Part shown: in pieces, positions 6,282-13,704 of the stretch
Layout of the letters: every line of letters begins with the position of its first letter
How positions within the stretch are numbered: the first letter of the stretch is position 1
Assembly: GCA_022447165.1 (NCBI GenBank)
Contig: JAKVBR010000009.1
Span: 1-18,521, forward strand
Reading direction: 5' to 3'
DNA: 18,521 bases
Origin: Phycisphaerales bacterium
Lineage (GTDB): Bacteria > Planctomycetota > Phycisphaerae > Phycisphaerales > SM1A02
Translations under genes and position numbers: made by a program
The notes under the pieces: model-generated
Told to the model about the DNA's origin: nothing
Database searches by the model: none
What the model saw: only the letters and a program-made list of their open reading frames with translations

Positions 6282-7713
6282 AGGGGAGCTGTTGTGAAAG
6301 TGGGTCGAGAAGAGAGCCAAATCGTTCATGCCGTTGAAGTGCATTGGTATACATTGGCTTGCTGACTTGGTCTTGACTGAGTGTCAGCACCGTTCGTCCA
6401 CTTTCCCAGAATCGCAAACAGCGATCATCAAATGAGAGCCCGCAGAATTGCAAGATGGTTCGTGTCCAAGTTTCTTGATCTTGAACGAGTGATTCGTAGG
6501 GGACTTCAAGAATATCGCTATAGCACGTGTGCCAATAATCCATATGGGATTTGTATGTTGCGTAATATTGACCTATTGTTTCAAGCGAACTCGACCATGG
6601 GTTGGAATGGGGGGGCAATTTTTGTGCAAAGCAAGAGAGACCCATCGACATTGGATTCCGCGTGCATTGAATCACTTTGGCATTCGGGAACAATTGGCGA
6701 ATCATGCCGATGAACTGGAAGTTGCCAAGTTGTTTGTCGACGACGATATGTTGATTATCAACATGTTGCGTTTCTTCAAGGTACTTAGTTGCAATTTCTG
6801 TCAACTGTCTAGAATCAAGATCACGCCACGCTTTAATGGATGAATCGTGAATTGCAGCATTCATAAGTCGAGGCAATGCTTCTGATTCACCAATACCGTA
6901 CGCATCAGGATGAGCGTCAATGATTTGTTCCGTGAGTGTTGAGCCAGAACGAAGCATGCCCACAATAAAGACGCGGTTTGAAGTATCGATATCTGCAGTT
7001 GGTAACGCGTTGATTCCATCAAGTGGAAATAGTGATTGAATCGCAGTGTACTTTTGTTTTGTTTCTACAATATCAAATCCAGATAGTGATAGCGCGTTAC
7101 CTTCGGTATACGCTTCAAAAGCACTTTGGTATTCTCCCGCTTGTTCCATCGCTTTACCAAGCGTAAAGTAGAGCGTGCGTCTTGTTTCGTTGGGCTCATT
7201 TGTCGCAGGGAGACGGCCAAGCAAACATTGAGCGGCCTCAAATGGTTCACCCATTGCGATAAGCGTTTTGGCAAATGCTATCAAGATGATTGCATCGGCA
7301 TGGGTTGCATTCATGTGGGGTTTAAGAAGTTGATGCGCTTTTTTTGGCTCGTTTAATCTAAGCCACGTGTTTGCTTTGCCAGCGATGACGCCATGATGGT
7401 TTGGATTGATTTTTAGTGCCCTGTCATACGCAGCAATTGCTTTTCGAAAGTGTCCTTGTGTCGTGAGCATGTCAGCTTGCAAACCGTGGTAATCAGCACG
7501 CCTCTTGTTTCTCGCAATCGCTTGGGTAATGGAGTGCATGGCCTCTGTATACTGACCAAGTGCATTGAGGGCTTGGGCCTTTAGTGCGAGCGCTAAGTCA
7601 TCGTTACGTTTTTCGTTTAGCACTGCATTGCAAAGCATTTCGGCATCACTTGCATTGCCCGCAGCAAGTGCTTGCATCGCTTGAACAAGGCGTTGGTCGG
7701 GTTGCTTCGCCAT
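6280..7713 (-). CDS. TPR-repeat sulfotransferase family protein
   Basis: Residues 1 to about 210 are helical tetratricopeptide-type repeats (for example FRKAIAAYDRALKINPNHHG, 89-108, and AGEYQSAFEAYTEGNAL). Residues 247-470 are a PAPS-dependent sulfotransferase-type domain. Its 5'-phosphosulfate loop is VFIVGMLRSGSTL (248-260). The 3'-phosphate region has VIQCTRNPMSMGLSCF (347-362), and YESL is at 406-409. Proteins of this layout are common in marine bacteria; the acceptor (glycan, peptide or small molecule) cannot be read from the sequence. No signal peptide is seen, so it is probably cytoplasmic. Its ATG shares one base with the rho stop codon (TAATG), implying translational coupling to rho. 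It is the last gene of the minus-strand string and converges on the sorted-protein array, though a functional link to that array is only a guess. Confidence 0.87.
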   Translation of the reverse strand: MAKQPDQRLVQAMQALAAGNASDAEMLCNAVLNEKRNDDLALALKAQALNALGQYTEAMHSITQAIARNKRRADYHGLQADMLTTQGHFRKAIAAYDRALKINPNHHGVIAGKANTWLRLNEPKKAHQLLKPHMNATHADAIILIAFAKTLIAMGEPFEAAQCLLGRLPATNEPNETRRTLYFTLGKAMEQAGEYQSAFEAYTEGNALSLSGFDIVETKQKYTAIQSLFPLDGINALPTADIDTSNRVFIVGMLRSGSTLTEQIIDAHPDAYGIGESEALPRLMNAAIHDSSIKAWRDLDSRQLTEIATKYLEETQHVDNQHIVVDKQLGNFQFIGMIRQLFPNAKVIQCTRNPMSMGLSCFAQKLPPHSNPWSSSLETIGQYYATYKSHMDYWHTCYSDILEVPYESLVQDQETWTRTILQFCGLSFDDRCLRFWESGRTVLTLSQDQVSKPMYTNALQRHERFGSLLDPLSQQLP

Positions 7714-8858
7714 TAGCCGTTTACGAGTTGTTCGTTGGTTTCAAATCGTTCAAGGGCAGCAAGCAGTTGCTGAATTTGCACAGATGGTTTCATGTTAATC
7801 AAGCGCCTTCTGAGTGCAATGACAGTTTTGCATTCATGCGTGTCCATGAGAAGGTCTTCTTTACGCGTTCCTGAAGCAGCAAGATTGATAGCAGGGAAGA
7901 GTCGCTGTTCAGAAATTGAACGGTCAAGGATGAGTTCCATGTTGCCTGTCCCTTTGAACTCTTCAAAGATGATTTGGTCAGCCCTTGAACCGGTATCAAC
8001 AAGACAACTTGCAATAATCGTGAGCGATCCCTCGCCTTCAATGTTCCTAGCCGCACCAAACAGTTGTTTTGGAACTTCAAGGGCTTTTGAATCAAGACCG
8101 CCAGACATCGTTCGGCCGCTACTTGCAAACTTTTTAGAGTTGTTAAATGCCCGCCCTAATCTCGTCAATGAATCAAGCAAAACAACAACGTTTTTACCTG
8201 CTTCTAGTTTTCGTTTCGCGCGCTCAATGGCCATGATGCCAAGTTCGATGTGCTCATCTACATTTTGATCGTTGGATGATGCGAGGACTTCTGCAGGAAC
8301 GGCACGCTTAAACTCAGTAACTTCCTCTGGTCGTTCATCAATGAGTAGGGCGACGACTTCAACATCTGGATGATTGTGATGAATGCCCTGGGCAATATTC
8401 TGAAGCAAAACAGTTTTACCTGCTTTCGGTGGCGCAACGATCAGACCGCGTGTTCCAAACCCGATTGGGCAGAATAAGTCGATGAGTCGGCATGCTGGCG
8501 GGCAACCCTTGTGCTCAAGCGTCATCCGCGGTGCAGGGTCAATGACTGTCATCTCATCAAAGGGTTTGTGCGATGCATACTCTGATGGCTCAATACCTTC
8601 GATTGCAGTCACTGAAGCGACGACCGGCCGAACATTTCTTGGCTTACCCTTCTTCTTATTTTTTGACTTCTTTTGTATAACTTCAGCAGTCAACAGTTGG
8701 CCTGCACGAAGGGCATATTCATCTTTAAGTTTGACAGGGACAAAGGGGTCCTTGTCAGATTTGACAGGTCCATTTTCCCACTTGCGCAGTCGACCCTCAT
8801 GTGGTGTTTCCCATTCAAGAACACCAATGCACGTTTCTGATTGAATTTGATTAGACAT
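7713..8858 (-). CDS. rho: Transcription termination factor Rho
   Basis: Rho is a hexameric RNA-dependent ATPase that ends transcription. The 381-residue protein is shorter than E. coli Rho (419) because the N-terminal helical Rho_N region is missing. It starts almost directly with the cold-shock-like RNA-binding domain (GVLEWETPHEGRLRKWENG). The motor domain is complete: Walker A APPKAGKT (142-149), catalytic Glu region LLIDERPEEVTEF (171-183), Walker B VVVLLDSLTRLGRAFN, the RNA-binding Q-loop SGRTMSGGLDSKAL (247-260), and the arginine-finger region EQRLFPAINLAASGTRKEDLL (317-337). A Lys-rich stretch, KKSKNKKKGKPR (63-74), sits in the first domain. The gene has its own predicted promoter at 8911-8939 and a leader of about 45 nt. 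The TPR-sulfotransferase gene follows, overlapping by one base. Confidence 0.97.
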   Translation of the reverse strand: MSNQIQSETCIGVLEWETPHEGRLRKWENGPVKSDKDPFVPVKLKDEYALRAGQLLTAEVIQKKSKNKKKGKPRNVRPVVASVTAIEGIEPSEYASHKPFDEMTVIDPAPRMTLEHKGCPPACRLIDLFCPIGFGTRGLIVAPPKAGKTVLLQNIAQGIHHNHPDVEVVALLIDERPEEVTEFKRAVPAEVLASSNDQNVDEHIELGIMAIERAKRKLEAGKNVVVLLDSLTRLGRAFNNSKKFASSGRTMSGGLDSKALEVPKQLFGAARNIEGEGSLTIIASCLVDTGSRADQIIFEEFKGTGNMELILDRSISEQRLFPAINLAASGTRKEDLLMDTHECKTVIALRRRLINMKPSVQIQQLLAALERFETNEQLVNG

Positions 8859-8910
8859 AGCGTGAGTCGTAACCCTAATGCTTCAATGTAGTCATTCCCC
8901 GCGTGTGTGG

Positions 8911-8939
8911 ATTATATCAAGGGTTGATGGTGCTCACAA
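8911..8939 (-). promoter_or_regulatory. Predicted sigma-70-type promoter of rho
   Basis: On the minus strand TTGTGA (8939-8934, 4/6 match to TTGACA) is followed after exactly 17 bp by a perfect TATAAT (8916-8911). Transcription would start near 8904, about 45 nt before the rho ATG. The -35 overlaps the last codons of psuG, so rho can be expressed apart from the upstream helicase and psuG. Confidence 0.65.
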
Positions 8940-9902
8940 CGCACAAGCAATCCTTGATGCTTCGCGAGCATTTTGGATGAGTAACTCAATATTGGCAATG
9001 AGCGATTGTCCTTGCGTTTCCTTGACTAAATAGTCAAGCAAGTATGGCGTTCGCATGGTCTTATCACCCCCTGATTGAGCGAATGCTTGTTCGCCTCGTA
9101 ACATGATGTCATTCAGCGTGTTTGGGGCAAGTGCTACTGAATCGCCTAACGGGACTGTTGCGAGAACTCCAGAGTGTTGATTGAGGTCTTCCCAGTGCAT
9201 CTTTGCAATGGATGCAATATCATCAACACTTTGACATTCCTTGATGGGGGCGCCATCGCTCGGCGTTGCTTCAATGAACGTAGGGAATCTGTTTGTGTTC
9301 AATCCCAACACAGGCACGCCATTTGTTTCAAGTACTTGAAGCGTTGCGGGAACATCCAAAATCGATTTTGCTCCGCTTGACACAACACAAGTTGGAGTTG
9401 TTGCTAGGGCGGTGATATCAGCAGACACATCAAGGTCATTGCTCCAATTGTGATGGACTCCACCTATGCCGCCAGTTGCAAAAACGCGAATCGGATTTGG
9501 AAGTGATGGATGCTTACAACCAAGCAGTGTCGTTGCAATGGTAGTGCCAGCGTTCTGTTTTGACTGCATCTCGATTGCGATGTTTGAAAGCGTGCACTTT
9601 GTATTGTCTTTGGAACTTGTGAGTTCAACCAATTCTTCCAAAGAAGCACCAATAACAAACTCGCCTTTGAGAACGCAAATCCAAGCAGGTATCGCTCCAC
9701 CACTCTGAACAGTTTGAGTCACCGCTTTAGCAAGACCAAGATGAACCGGCTCATCTTGGTCTAAATGAATTGGAGAACTACCGTAATCTTTGTTCCAAGG
9801 CTCTTTTGGTAGACCCGCTGTCAGTAGGGCAGTCTCAAGCGCGACGACTGGCTTCTTGCTTGAAAGCGCGTCAAGCACTTCGCTTGAAACTCGTACACTC
9901 AT
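8934..9902 (-). CDS. psuG: Pseudouridine-5'-phosphate glycosidase (PsuG/IndA family)
   Basis: PsuG splits the C-C glycosidic bond of pseudouridine 5'-phosphate, giving uracil and ribose 5-phosphate, a step in recycling modified RNA. The 322 residues match the family: VVALETALLTAG (19-30, with the conserved Glu 23), FATGGIGGVHHNW (141-153), DVSADITAL (158-166), the segment with the Schiff-base Lys, SSGAKSILDVPATLQVLE (175-192, Lys 179), and ETNGVPVLGLNTNRFPTF. The usual E-S-T-I at the first motif is E-T-A-L, and the K-x-S-R-R-D region is altered, so small active-site differences are possible. Its ATG overlaps the helicase stop by 4 bp (ATGA), indicating co-transcription and coupled translation. 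No pseudouridine kinase (PsuK) is present in the window. Confidence 0.92.
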   Translation of the reverse strand: MSVRVSSEVLDALSSKKPVVALETALLTAGLPKEPWNKDYGSSPIHLDQDEPVHLGLAKAVTQTVQSGGAIPAWICVLKGEFVIGASLEELVELTSSKDNTKCTLSNIAIEMQSKQNAGTTIATTLLGCKHPSLPNPIRVFATGGIGGVHHNWSNDLDVSADITALATTPTCVVSSGAKSILDVPATLQVLETNGVPVLGLNTNRFPTFIEATPSDGAPIKECQSVDDIASIAKMHWEDLNQHSGVLATVPLGDSVALAPNTLNDIMLRGEQAFAQSGGDKTMRTPYLLDYLVKETQGQSLIANIELLIQNAREASRIACAL

Positions 9903-11263
9903 CGTTTTCTTGGTCTGATTCGACCGCCCATCCGTTTATTTGGGAGACCAGTTGGCACAACGCCGCCAGGGAAACTTCCCTTGTCCTTCCCCTCTTGGGT
10001 TGACGGCACATCTAGTTTGGAACGACTTTTTGCTTTTCGTGCTTCTTCGATTCGCGCTTCTTCAGCTTTTTTCTGCGCTCTTATTTTCTTTGGCTCAGGA
10101 CTTGGTTTAAACTCATGATATTGTTTTTCAACAATTTCTACATTCGTGAGGGCTTCGATGTTTGTCAACATGTGGCCCTGTTCGGGAGTCACAAACATCA
10201 GCGCTTCGCCGCCTCTGCCTGCGCGAGCAGTCCGTCCAATTCGATGCACATAGATTTCAGGATCTTCAGGGACGTCATAGTTGATGACATGCGTGACTCC
10301 ATCGACGTCGATGCCTCTGGCGGCTAAGTCCGACGCAATGAGTGTTTGCAGATTCCCCTTACGGAGGGCTGTCATCACCTTGTTTCGTTTTGATTGTTGC
10401 ATGTCACCGTGAATTGCAGCAGTTTCGACATTCTTACTTGTTAAGAACTTTGCAAGTTTGTCCACAGTTGCTTTGGTTTTACAAAAGATGAGCGTCATGT
10501 GTGGCTCGTCAGTAGCAAGTACATGGTAGAGGAGCTTTTGTTTGTCCCAAGGATGCACAGTGACATACTCCTGAGAAACTTGGGCAACAGTCAAACTTCC
10601 TGAAGAGTCCGTTACATCGATACTCTTCGGGTTATTCATGTATTTTTTAGCTAAGCGCTTAATCTCATCGGAAATGGTTGCGGATACAAAAATTGTTTGA
10701 TGTTTTTGTTTGAGATGTCCTAAGATTTTTCGTATATCTTCCCTAAAACCGATGTCGAGCATTCGATCAACTTCATCAAGAATTGCAAGTTTGATCTTGT
10801 TGTAGGGCAGATGTCCACGCTGGTGTAAATCCATCACGCGGCCAGGAGTTCCGACAATGATTTGTGGGCGCTTTTCAAGTTTGGTGATTTGAGTGCCAAT
10901 CTTCTGCCCGCCATAGATTGGGACAACTGTAAGATTCGTATGCTTTCCAAGCGATTCCATTTCTTTTGCTACTTGAATCGCAAGTTCCCTAGTTGGAACA
11001 AGGATGAGTCCGCCGTAGGAATCTTCCTGTTCAATCAGATGGAGTGCGGGCAAGCCAAATGCCGCAGTCTTTCCCGAACCCGTTCTTGATTGCCCTAAGA
11101 TGTCGCGACCCTCAAGGGATTGAGGAATGAGGGTCGATTGGATGACAGTTGGATGGTTGAATCCTGCTGCATGAACACCCTTAAGAATTTTTTCATTCAG
11201 CCCAAGGGATTCGAATGTCACCTCGGTATCAAAAATTTCTAAATCTACGTTCTTTGCGTTCAT
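9899..11263 (-). CDS. DEAD-box ATP-dependent RNA helicase (RhlE-like)
   Basis: This 454-residue superfamily 2 helicase unwinds RNA duplexes using ATP. Motifs run in order: Q motif with F17...GFNHPTVIQ (34-42), Walker A SRTGSGKT (59-66), PTRELA (90-95), GG (118-119), TPGR (139-142), motif II DEVD (163-166), SAT (194-196), LIFCKTKATVDKL, ARGIDV (315-320) and HRIGRTAR (340-347). Motif II is DEVD rather than DEAD, which some family members tolerate. The tail after residue 385 is highly charged and ends in RMGGRIRPRKR, typical of RhlE/CsdA-like RNA-binding extensions. AGGA lies just before the ATG at 11263. It is the first gene of the string helicase-psuG-rho-sulfotransferase and diverges from alr across 59 bp. 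The exact subfamily (RhlE, RhlB or other) is not settled. Confidence 0.94.
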   Translation of the reverse strand: MNAKNVDLEIFDTEVTFESLGLNEKILKGVHAAGFNHPTVIQSTLIPQSLEGRDILGQSRTGSGKTAAFGLPALHLIEQEDSYGGLILVPTRELAIQVAKEMESLGKHTNLTVVPIYGGQKIGTQITKLEKRPQIIVGTPGRVMDLHQRGHLPYNKIKLAILDEVDRMLDIGFREDIRKILGHLKQKHQTIFVSATISDEIKRLAKKYMNNPKSIDVTDSSGSLTVAQVSQEYVTVHPWDKQKLLYHVLATDEPHMTLIFCKTKATVDKLAKFLTSKNVETAAIHGDMQQSKRNKVMTALRKGNLQTLIASDLAARGIDVDGVTHVINYDVPEDPEIYVHRIGRTARAGRGGEALMFVTPEQGHMLTNIEALTNVEIVEKQYHEFKPSPEPKKIRAQKKAEEARIEEARKAKSRSKLDVPSTQEGKDKGSFPGGVVPTGLPNKRMGGRIRPRKR

Positions 11264-11322
11264 AAGTGTCCTGAGAGGTCATGGTAAGATTGGATTGCTG
11301 ACGATAGTATCAATAAGGACGA

Positions 11323-12558
11323 ATGACTCATTCACACAGCGTTGCACGGATGCAAACAGAACAAACATTACAACAATGCCAACTACATGTTGATTTACAT
11401 GCAATAGAACAGAATTGTACCGTAATACGGAATCACATTGGACCAGCGTGTGGCTTTTGTGCTGTTGTCAAAGCAGATGGATATGGACTTGGTGCTGCTA
11501 GAGTTGCGCCTCGATTAAGTCAACACGCAGATTTATTTGCTGTCTATAGCCCTGATGAAGCGGGAGAACTGCTCTCAAAGGGGATTACAACTCCAATCTT
11601 GGTGCTTGCTCCAGTGTATTCGGTAGACCGCTTTCACCCTGTTTATCGGGGTCTATCTTCAGGAATAGTACACCTTACGGTGCATAGCAAGTATCACGTT
11701 GAAGCCCTCGCGATGTGTGCAAATCGATTCGGATTCCGAATTCCCGTTCATTTGAAGGTTGACACTGGCCTTCATCGAGGAGGATGTGAACTTGAGCATG
11801 CTAGTTCGGTTTTAAAAGAGATTCATAACCACGATAAACTCGAACTGAAGGGGGTTATGACGCACTTTGCATCTGCTGTTCATGATGAAACAAAAACAAA
11901 AGAACAACATGATTTGTTTGCGAGTGTCATTAGCGGAAACAAAAAGTACCTTCCAGAACGATGTTTGGTCCATGAAGCAAATACTGCGGCAATGGTCAAT
12001 TGGAATGCCACTCACTTAAATATGGTTCGCGTTGGACTTGCATGGACTGGAACAGTTCCAAGCGGAGTAAAGCAACTGAAGGGGTTTCAGCCAGTCGTGC
12101 ATTGGCGTACTTCGCTTGCCCATGTTCGAACTGTAAAGAAAGGCGAAGCCGTGGGGTACTCCGGTAGATGGGTTGCGAAACGCGACTCGCTTATCGGGAT
12201 TGTGCCTGTTGGATACGCGGCGGGTTACCCAATGGGTGTTGGACAAGAAGGCGAGAACGATTGCGCTTATGTCAAAATCATTGGGCAACAAGAAGGTGAT
12301 GCGAAAGTAATTGGTGCAATATGCATGGATCAAATTGCAATTGACGTGACTGAGTTTCCCTCTGCAACAGTTGGCACTACAGTTGAACTGATTAGTACTG
12401 ATGTTTCAAGCAGGGCGTCTCTTTCATCTCTTGCGAAAGTTGCAGGCGTTGTGCCGCATGCCATCATCAGCAGAATTTCACCGAAGGTGAAGCGTGTGTA
12501 CAAGCAGTCGCTGATGATCGAAACAGCGCTGCACAAACAACAAGCATCCATCATATAA
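11323..12558 (+). CDS. alr: Alanine racemase
   Basis: Alr is a PLP enzyme that interconverts L- and D-alanine for peptidoglycan. The 411-residue protein has the N-terminal barrel with the PLP lysine, AVVKADGYGLG (K50), VDTGLHRGG (147-154, with the pyridine-contacting Arg 152), the phosphate-binding NTAA (220-223), and the catalytic tyrosine Y279 in EAVGYSGRW. GAICMDQIAIDVT and the C-terminal HAIISRISPKVKRVY are also family signatures. The usual GYADGYPR reads GYAAGYPMG here, an Asp-to-Ala change. A closely spaced AAGGA precedes the ATG at 11323. An internal ATG at 11350 is possible and would trim nine residues outside the fold. The gene stands alone, with a strong hairpin immediately after the stop. 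Confidence 0.95.
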   Translation: MTHSHSVARMQTEQTLQQCQLHVDLHAIEQNCTVIRNHIGPACGFCAVVKADGYGLGAARVAPRLSQHADLFAVYSPDEAGELLSKGITTPILVLAPVYSVDRFHPVYRGLSSGIVHLTVHSKYHVEALAMCANRFGFRIPVHLKVDTGLHRGGCELEHASSVLKEIHNHDKLELKGVMTHFASAVHDETKTKEQHDLFASVISGNKKYLPERCLVHEANTAAMVNWNATHLNMVRVGLAWTGTVPSGVKQLKGFQPVVHWRTSLAHVRTVKKGEAVGYSGRWVAKRDSLIGIVPVGYAAGYPMGVGQEGENDCAYVKIIGQQEGDAKVIGAICMDQIAIDVTEFPSATVGTTVELISTDVSSRASLSSLAKVAGVVPHAIISRISPKVKRVYKQSLMIETALHKQQASII

Positions 12559-12597
12559 AACGCGTCCCGTCATCAAGATGACGGGACAAAGCGTTTT
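12557..12597 (+). terminator. Strong hairpin at the end of alr, probable terminator
   Basis: A perfect 10-bp inner stem (TCCCGTCATC 12565-12574 with 12577-12586) is extended by an outer stem AAAACGC/GCGTTTT (12557-12563 with 12591-12597). A 1-nt/4-nt internal loop separates the two. It begins inside the alr stop codon. The T-tract is only four long and lies within the stem, so termination may be partial. Confidence 0.65.
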
Positions 12598-12612
12598 GGA
12601 GAGAGAGAGGAG

Positions 12613-12735
12613 AGAGAGTTTTTGACGGATGCCGTCGAACCCAAGAAACGCTTCGTGCAGGTGGGTCGGCCCGTAGGCGGTCCCTATAAAACGTCTTCGT
12701 TACTTGGGCTCGAGAGCACTCGTGACAAACTCTCT
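12613..12735 (+). ncRNA. Candidate structured RNA or leader element before mqnA
   Basis: The segment can close on itself with AGAGAGTTT (12613-12621) pairing with AAACTCTCT (12727-12735). Inside lie three arms: GACGG/CCGTC (12624-12628, 12632-12636); a long arm CCCAAG-A-AACG with CGTT-A-CTTGGG (12640-12650, 12698-12708; ten pairs and one A-A mismatch); and CGAG/CTCG (12711-12714, 12719-12722). The GC-rich loop of the long arm (12651-12697) has no complete pairing that I found. The layout resembles a multi-branched riboswitch aptamer or small RNA, but I recognise no known family. The strand could be either; plus is assumed from mqnA. Pairings were found by eye, without an energy calculation. 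Confidence 0.35.
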
Positions 12736-12794
12736 ATCGGCAACATGAAGCACTCAATACATGTTTCTCTTGAAATTATTCAGAGTGACCGATA
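12735..12794 (+). other. Second long-range hairpin adjoining the branched segment
   Basis: TATCGG (12735-12740) pairs with CCGATA (12789-12794) and CACTC (12751-12755) with GAGTG (12783-12787). An exclusive alternative pairs ACATG (12743-12747) with CATGT (12760-12764). Mutually exclusive stems next to a branched element are compatible with a switching leader, but this is inference. Confidence 0.3.
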
Positions 12795-12872
12795 ACTCGC
12801 ATGAATAACCGGAATTCAATAAAAAGAGTCGTTTTTAACTCTATCAAGACCGTTTTGAGTACCATGTAATCA

Positions 12873-13703
12873 ATGATTCAGCTCGCAGAAAAGCAAGATT
12901 TGCGTCTTGGCGTCGTAAATTTTATGAACACGACGCCGTTGATCCACGGTTTAGACCTTAATGAAGGTGTTGAACTCATTCCAAGAGTTCCGAGCGAACT
13001 CATAGCTCTAGTTGAACAAGGCGAGGTTGATTTTGCGTTGTCGTCTTCAATTGATTTTCAACAATGCGAGCGCGATGTTTCTGTGTTACCAGTTAGTGCA
13101 CTCAGTAGCGATGGTGAAACATTAACAGTGAAAGTTTGCTCAAGAGTACCATTGGAAGAGGTCACTGGAGTGCACTGTGATACAGATAGTCACACTTCAA
13201 TCGTTCTGTTGCAAATCATTTTGCAGAAACAATATGGTTGCTCTGTAAAGGTTGTCCCAAAAAATTTAAGAACGGTGGATGTTGTCCAAGATGAACTTCC
13301 TGACACAGTGTTGATGATTGGGGACAAGGTTGTAAAAAACGATTTGTCAGATTCTCATCCATTTGAAGCGGATTTAGGCGCAGCATGGAAAGATCTCACG
13401 GGTTTGCCGTTTGTTTTTGCCGTATGGTTAGGGCAATCTGGCTTAGGATCACTTAAAGCCAAACAGGCTGCAACACTCATTGATCGACAGCTGAGATGTA
13501 ACAAGCGGCGAATCGAACAAGTAGTTGCAAAGAATAATGACTCACGTGGTTGGAATCGCCATCTAGCGCTTCAATATCTAACGAAACACATGGACTATTC
13601 ATGGACCAGCGAACATGAGCAGTCACTCAAACTTTTTTATCAGTATGCACATGAATTGGGTTTGATTGCGCAAAACAAACCGCTCGCATTCTTCCGTTAT
13701 TGA
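12873..13703 (+). CDS. mqnA: MqnA, chorismate dehydratase (futalosine menaquinone pathway)
   Basis: MqnA converts chorismate to 3-enolpyruvyl-benzoate, the first committed step of menaquinone synthesis by the futalosine route. The 276-residue protein has the periplasmic-binding-protein-like fold and its hallmark blocks: LRLGVVNFMNTTPLIHGL (16-33), the substrate-contacting SS region VDFALSSSIDF, the GETLTVKVCSR segment, DTDSHTSIVLLQIIL, LPDTVLMIGDKVV, and DLGAAWKDLTGLPFVFAVW. Length fits the family (about 270-290). The ATG at 12873 lacks a clear Shine-Dalgarno; a TTG a few codons on is possible but less likely. It follows a 314-bp gap with the structured segment. The next gene starts one base after its stop, so the two are co-transcribed. 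No other mqn genes lie in the window. Confidence 0.93.
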   Translation: MIQLAEKQDLRLGVVNFMNTTPLIHGLDLNEGVELIPRVPSELIALVEQGEVDFALSSSIDFQQCERDVSVLPVSALSSDGETLTVKVCSRVPLEEVTGVHCDTDSHTSIVLLQIILQKQYGCSVKVVPKNLRTVDVVQDELPDTVLMIGDKVVKNDLSDSHPFEADLGAAWKDLTGLPFVFAVWLGQSGLGSLKAKQAATLIDRQLRCNKRRIEQVVAKNNDSRGWNRHLALQYLTKHMDYSWTSEHEQSLKLFYQYAHELGLIAQNKPLAFFRY

Positions 13704-13704
13704 C

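Larger units (their letters stand above)
12598..12872 (+). other. Gene-free alr-mqnA interval holding a foldable segment
   Basis: No open frame of interest lies here. After a run of GA dinucleotides (about 12598-12618) comes a segment with several nested inverted repeats (12613-12735), then a second long-range hairpin (12735-12794), then an A/T-rich stretch. That stretch includes a small hairpin, AGAGT/ACTCT, near 12825-12842. The mqnA ATG at 12873 has no clear ribosome site. No promoter with good spacing was found. Confidence 0.5.

Noticed and set aside
7792..8268. 158-codon open frame antisense to rho
   Set aside because: It lies fully opposite a certain rho gene; its frame follows from rho codon use and has no domain or ribosome signal.
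12598..12618. GA-rich run as a microsatellite or phase-variable repeat
   Set aside because: It is short and imperfect, is not inside a gene, and part of it pairs well with 12727-12735.
13666..13704. TTG start extending the sigma-like protein by 13 residues
   Set aside because: It overlaps mqnA by 38 bp and has no ribosome site; the ATG one base after the mqnA stop is the simpler start.
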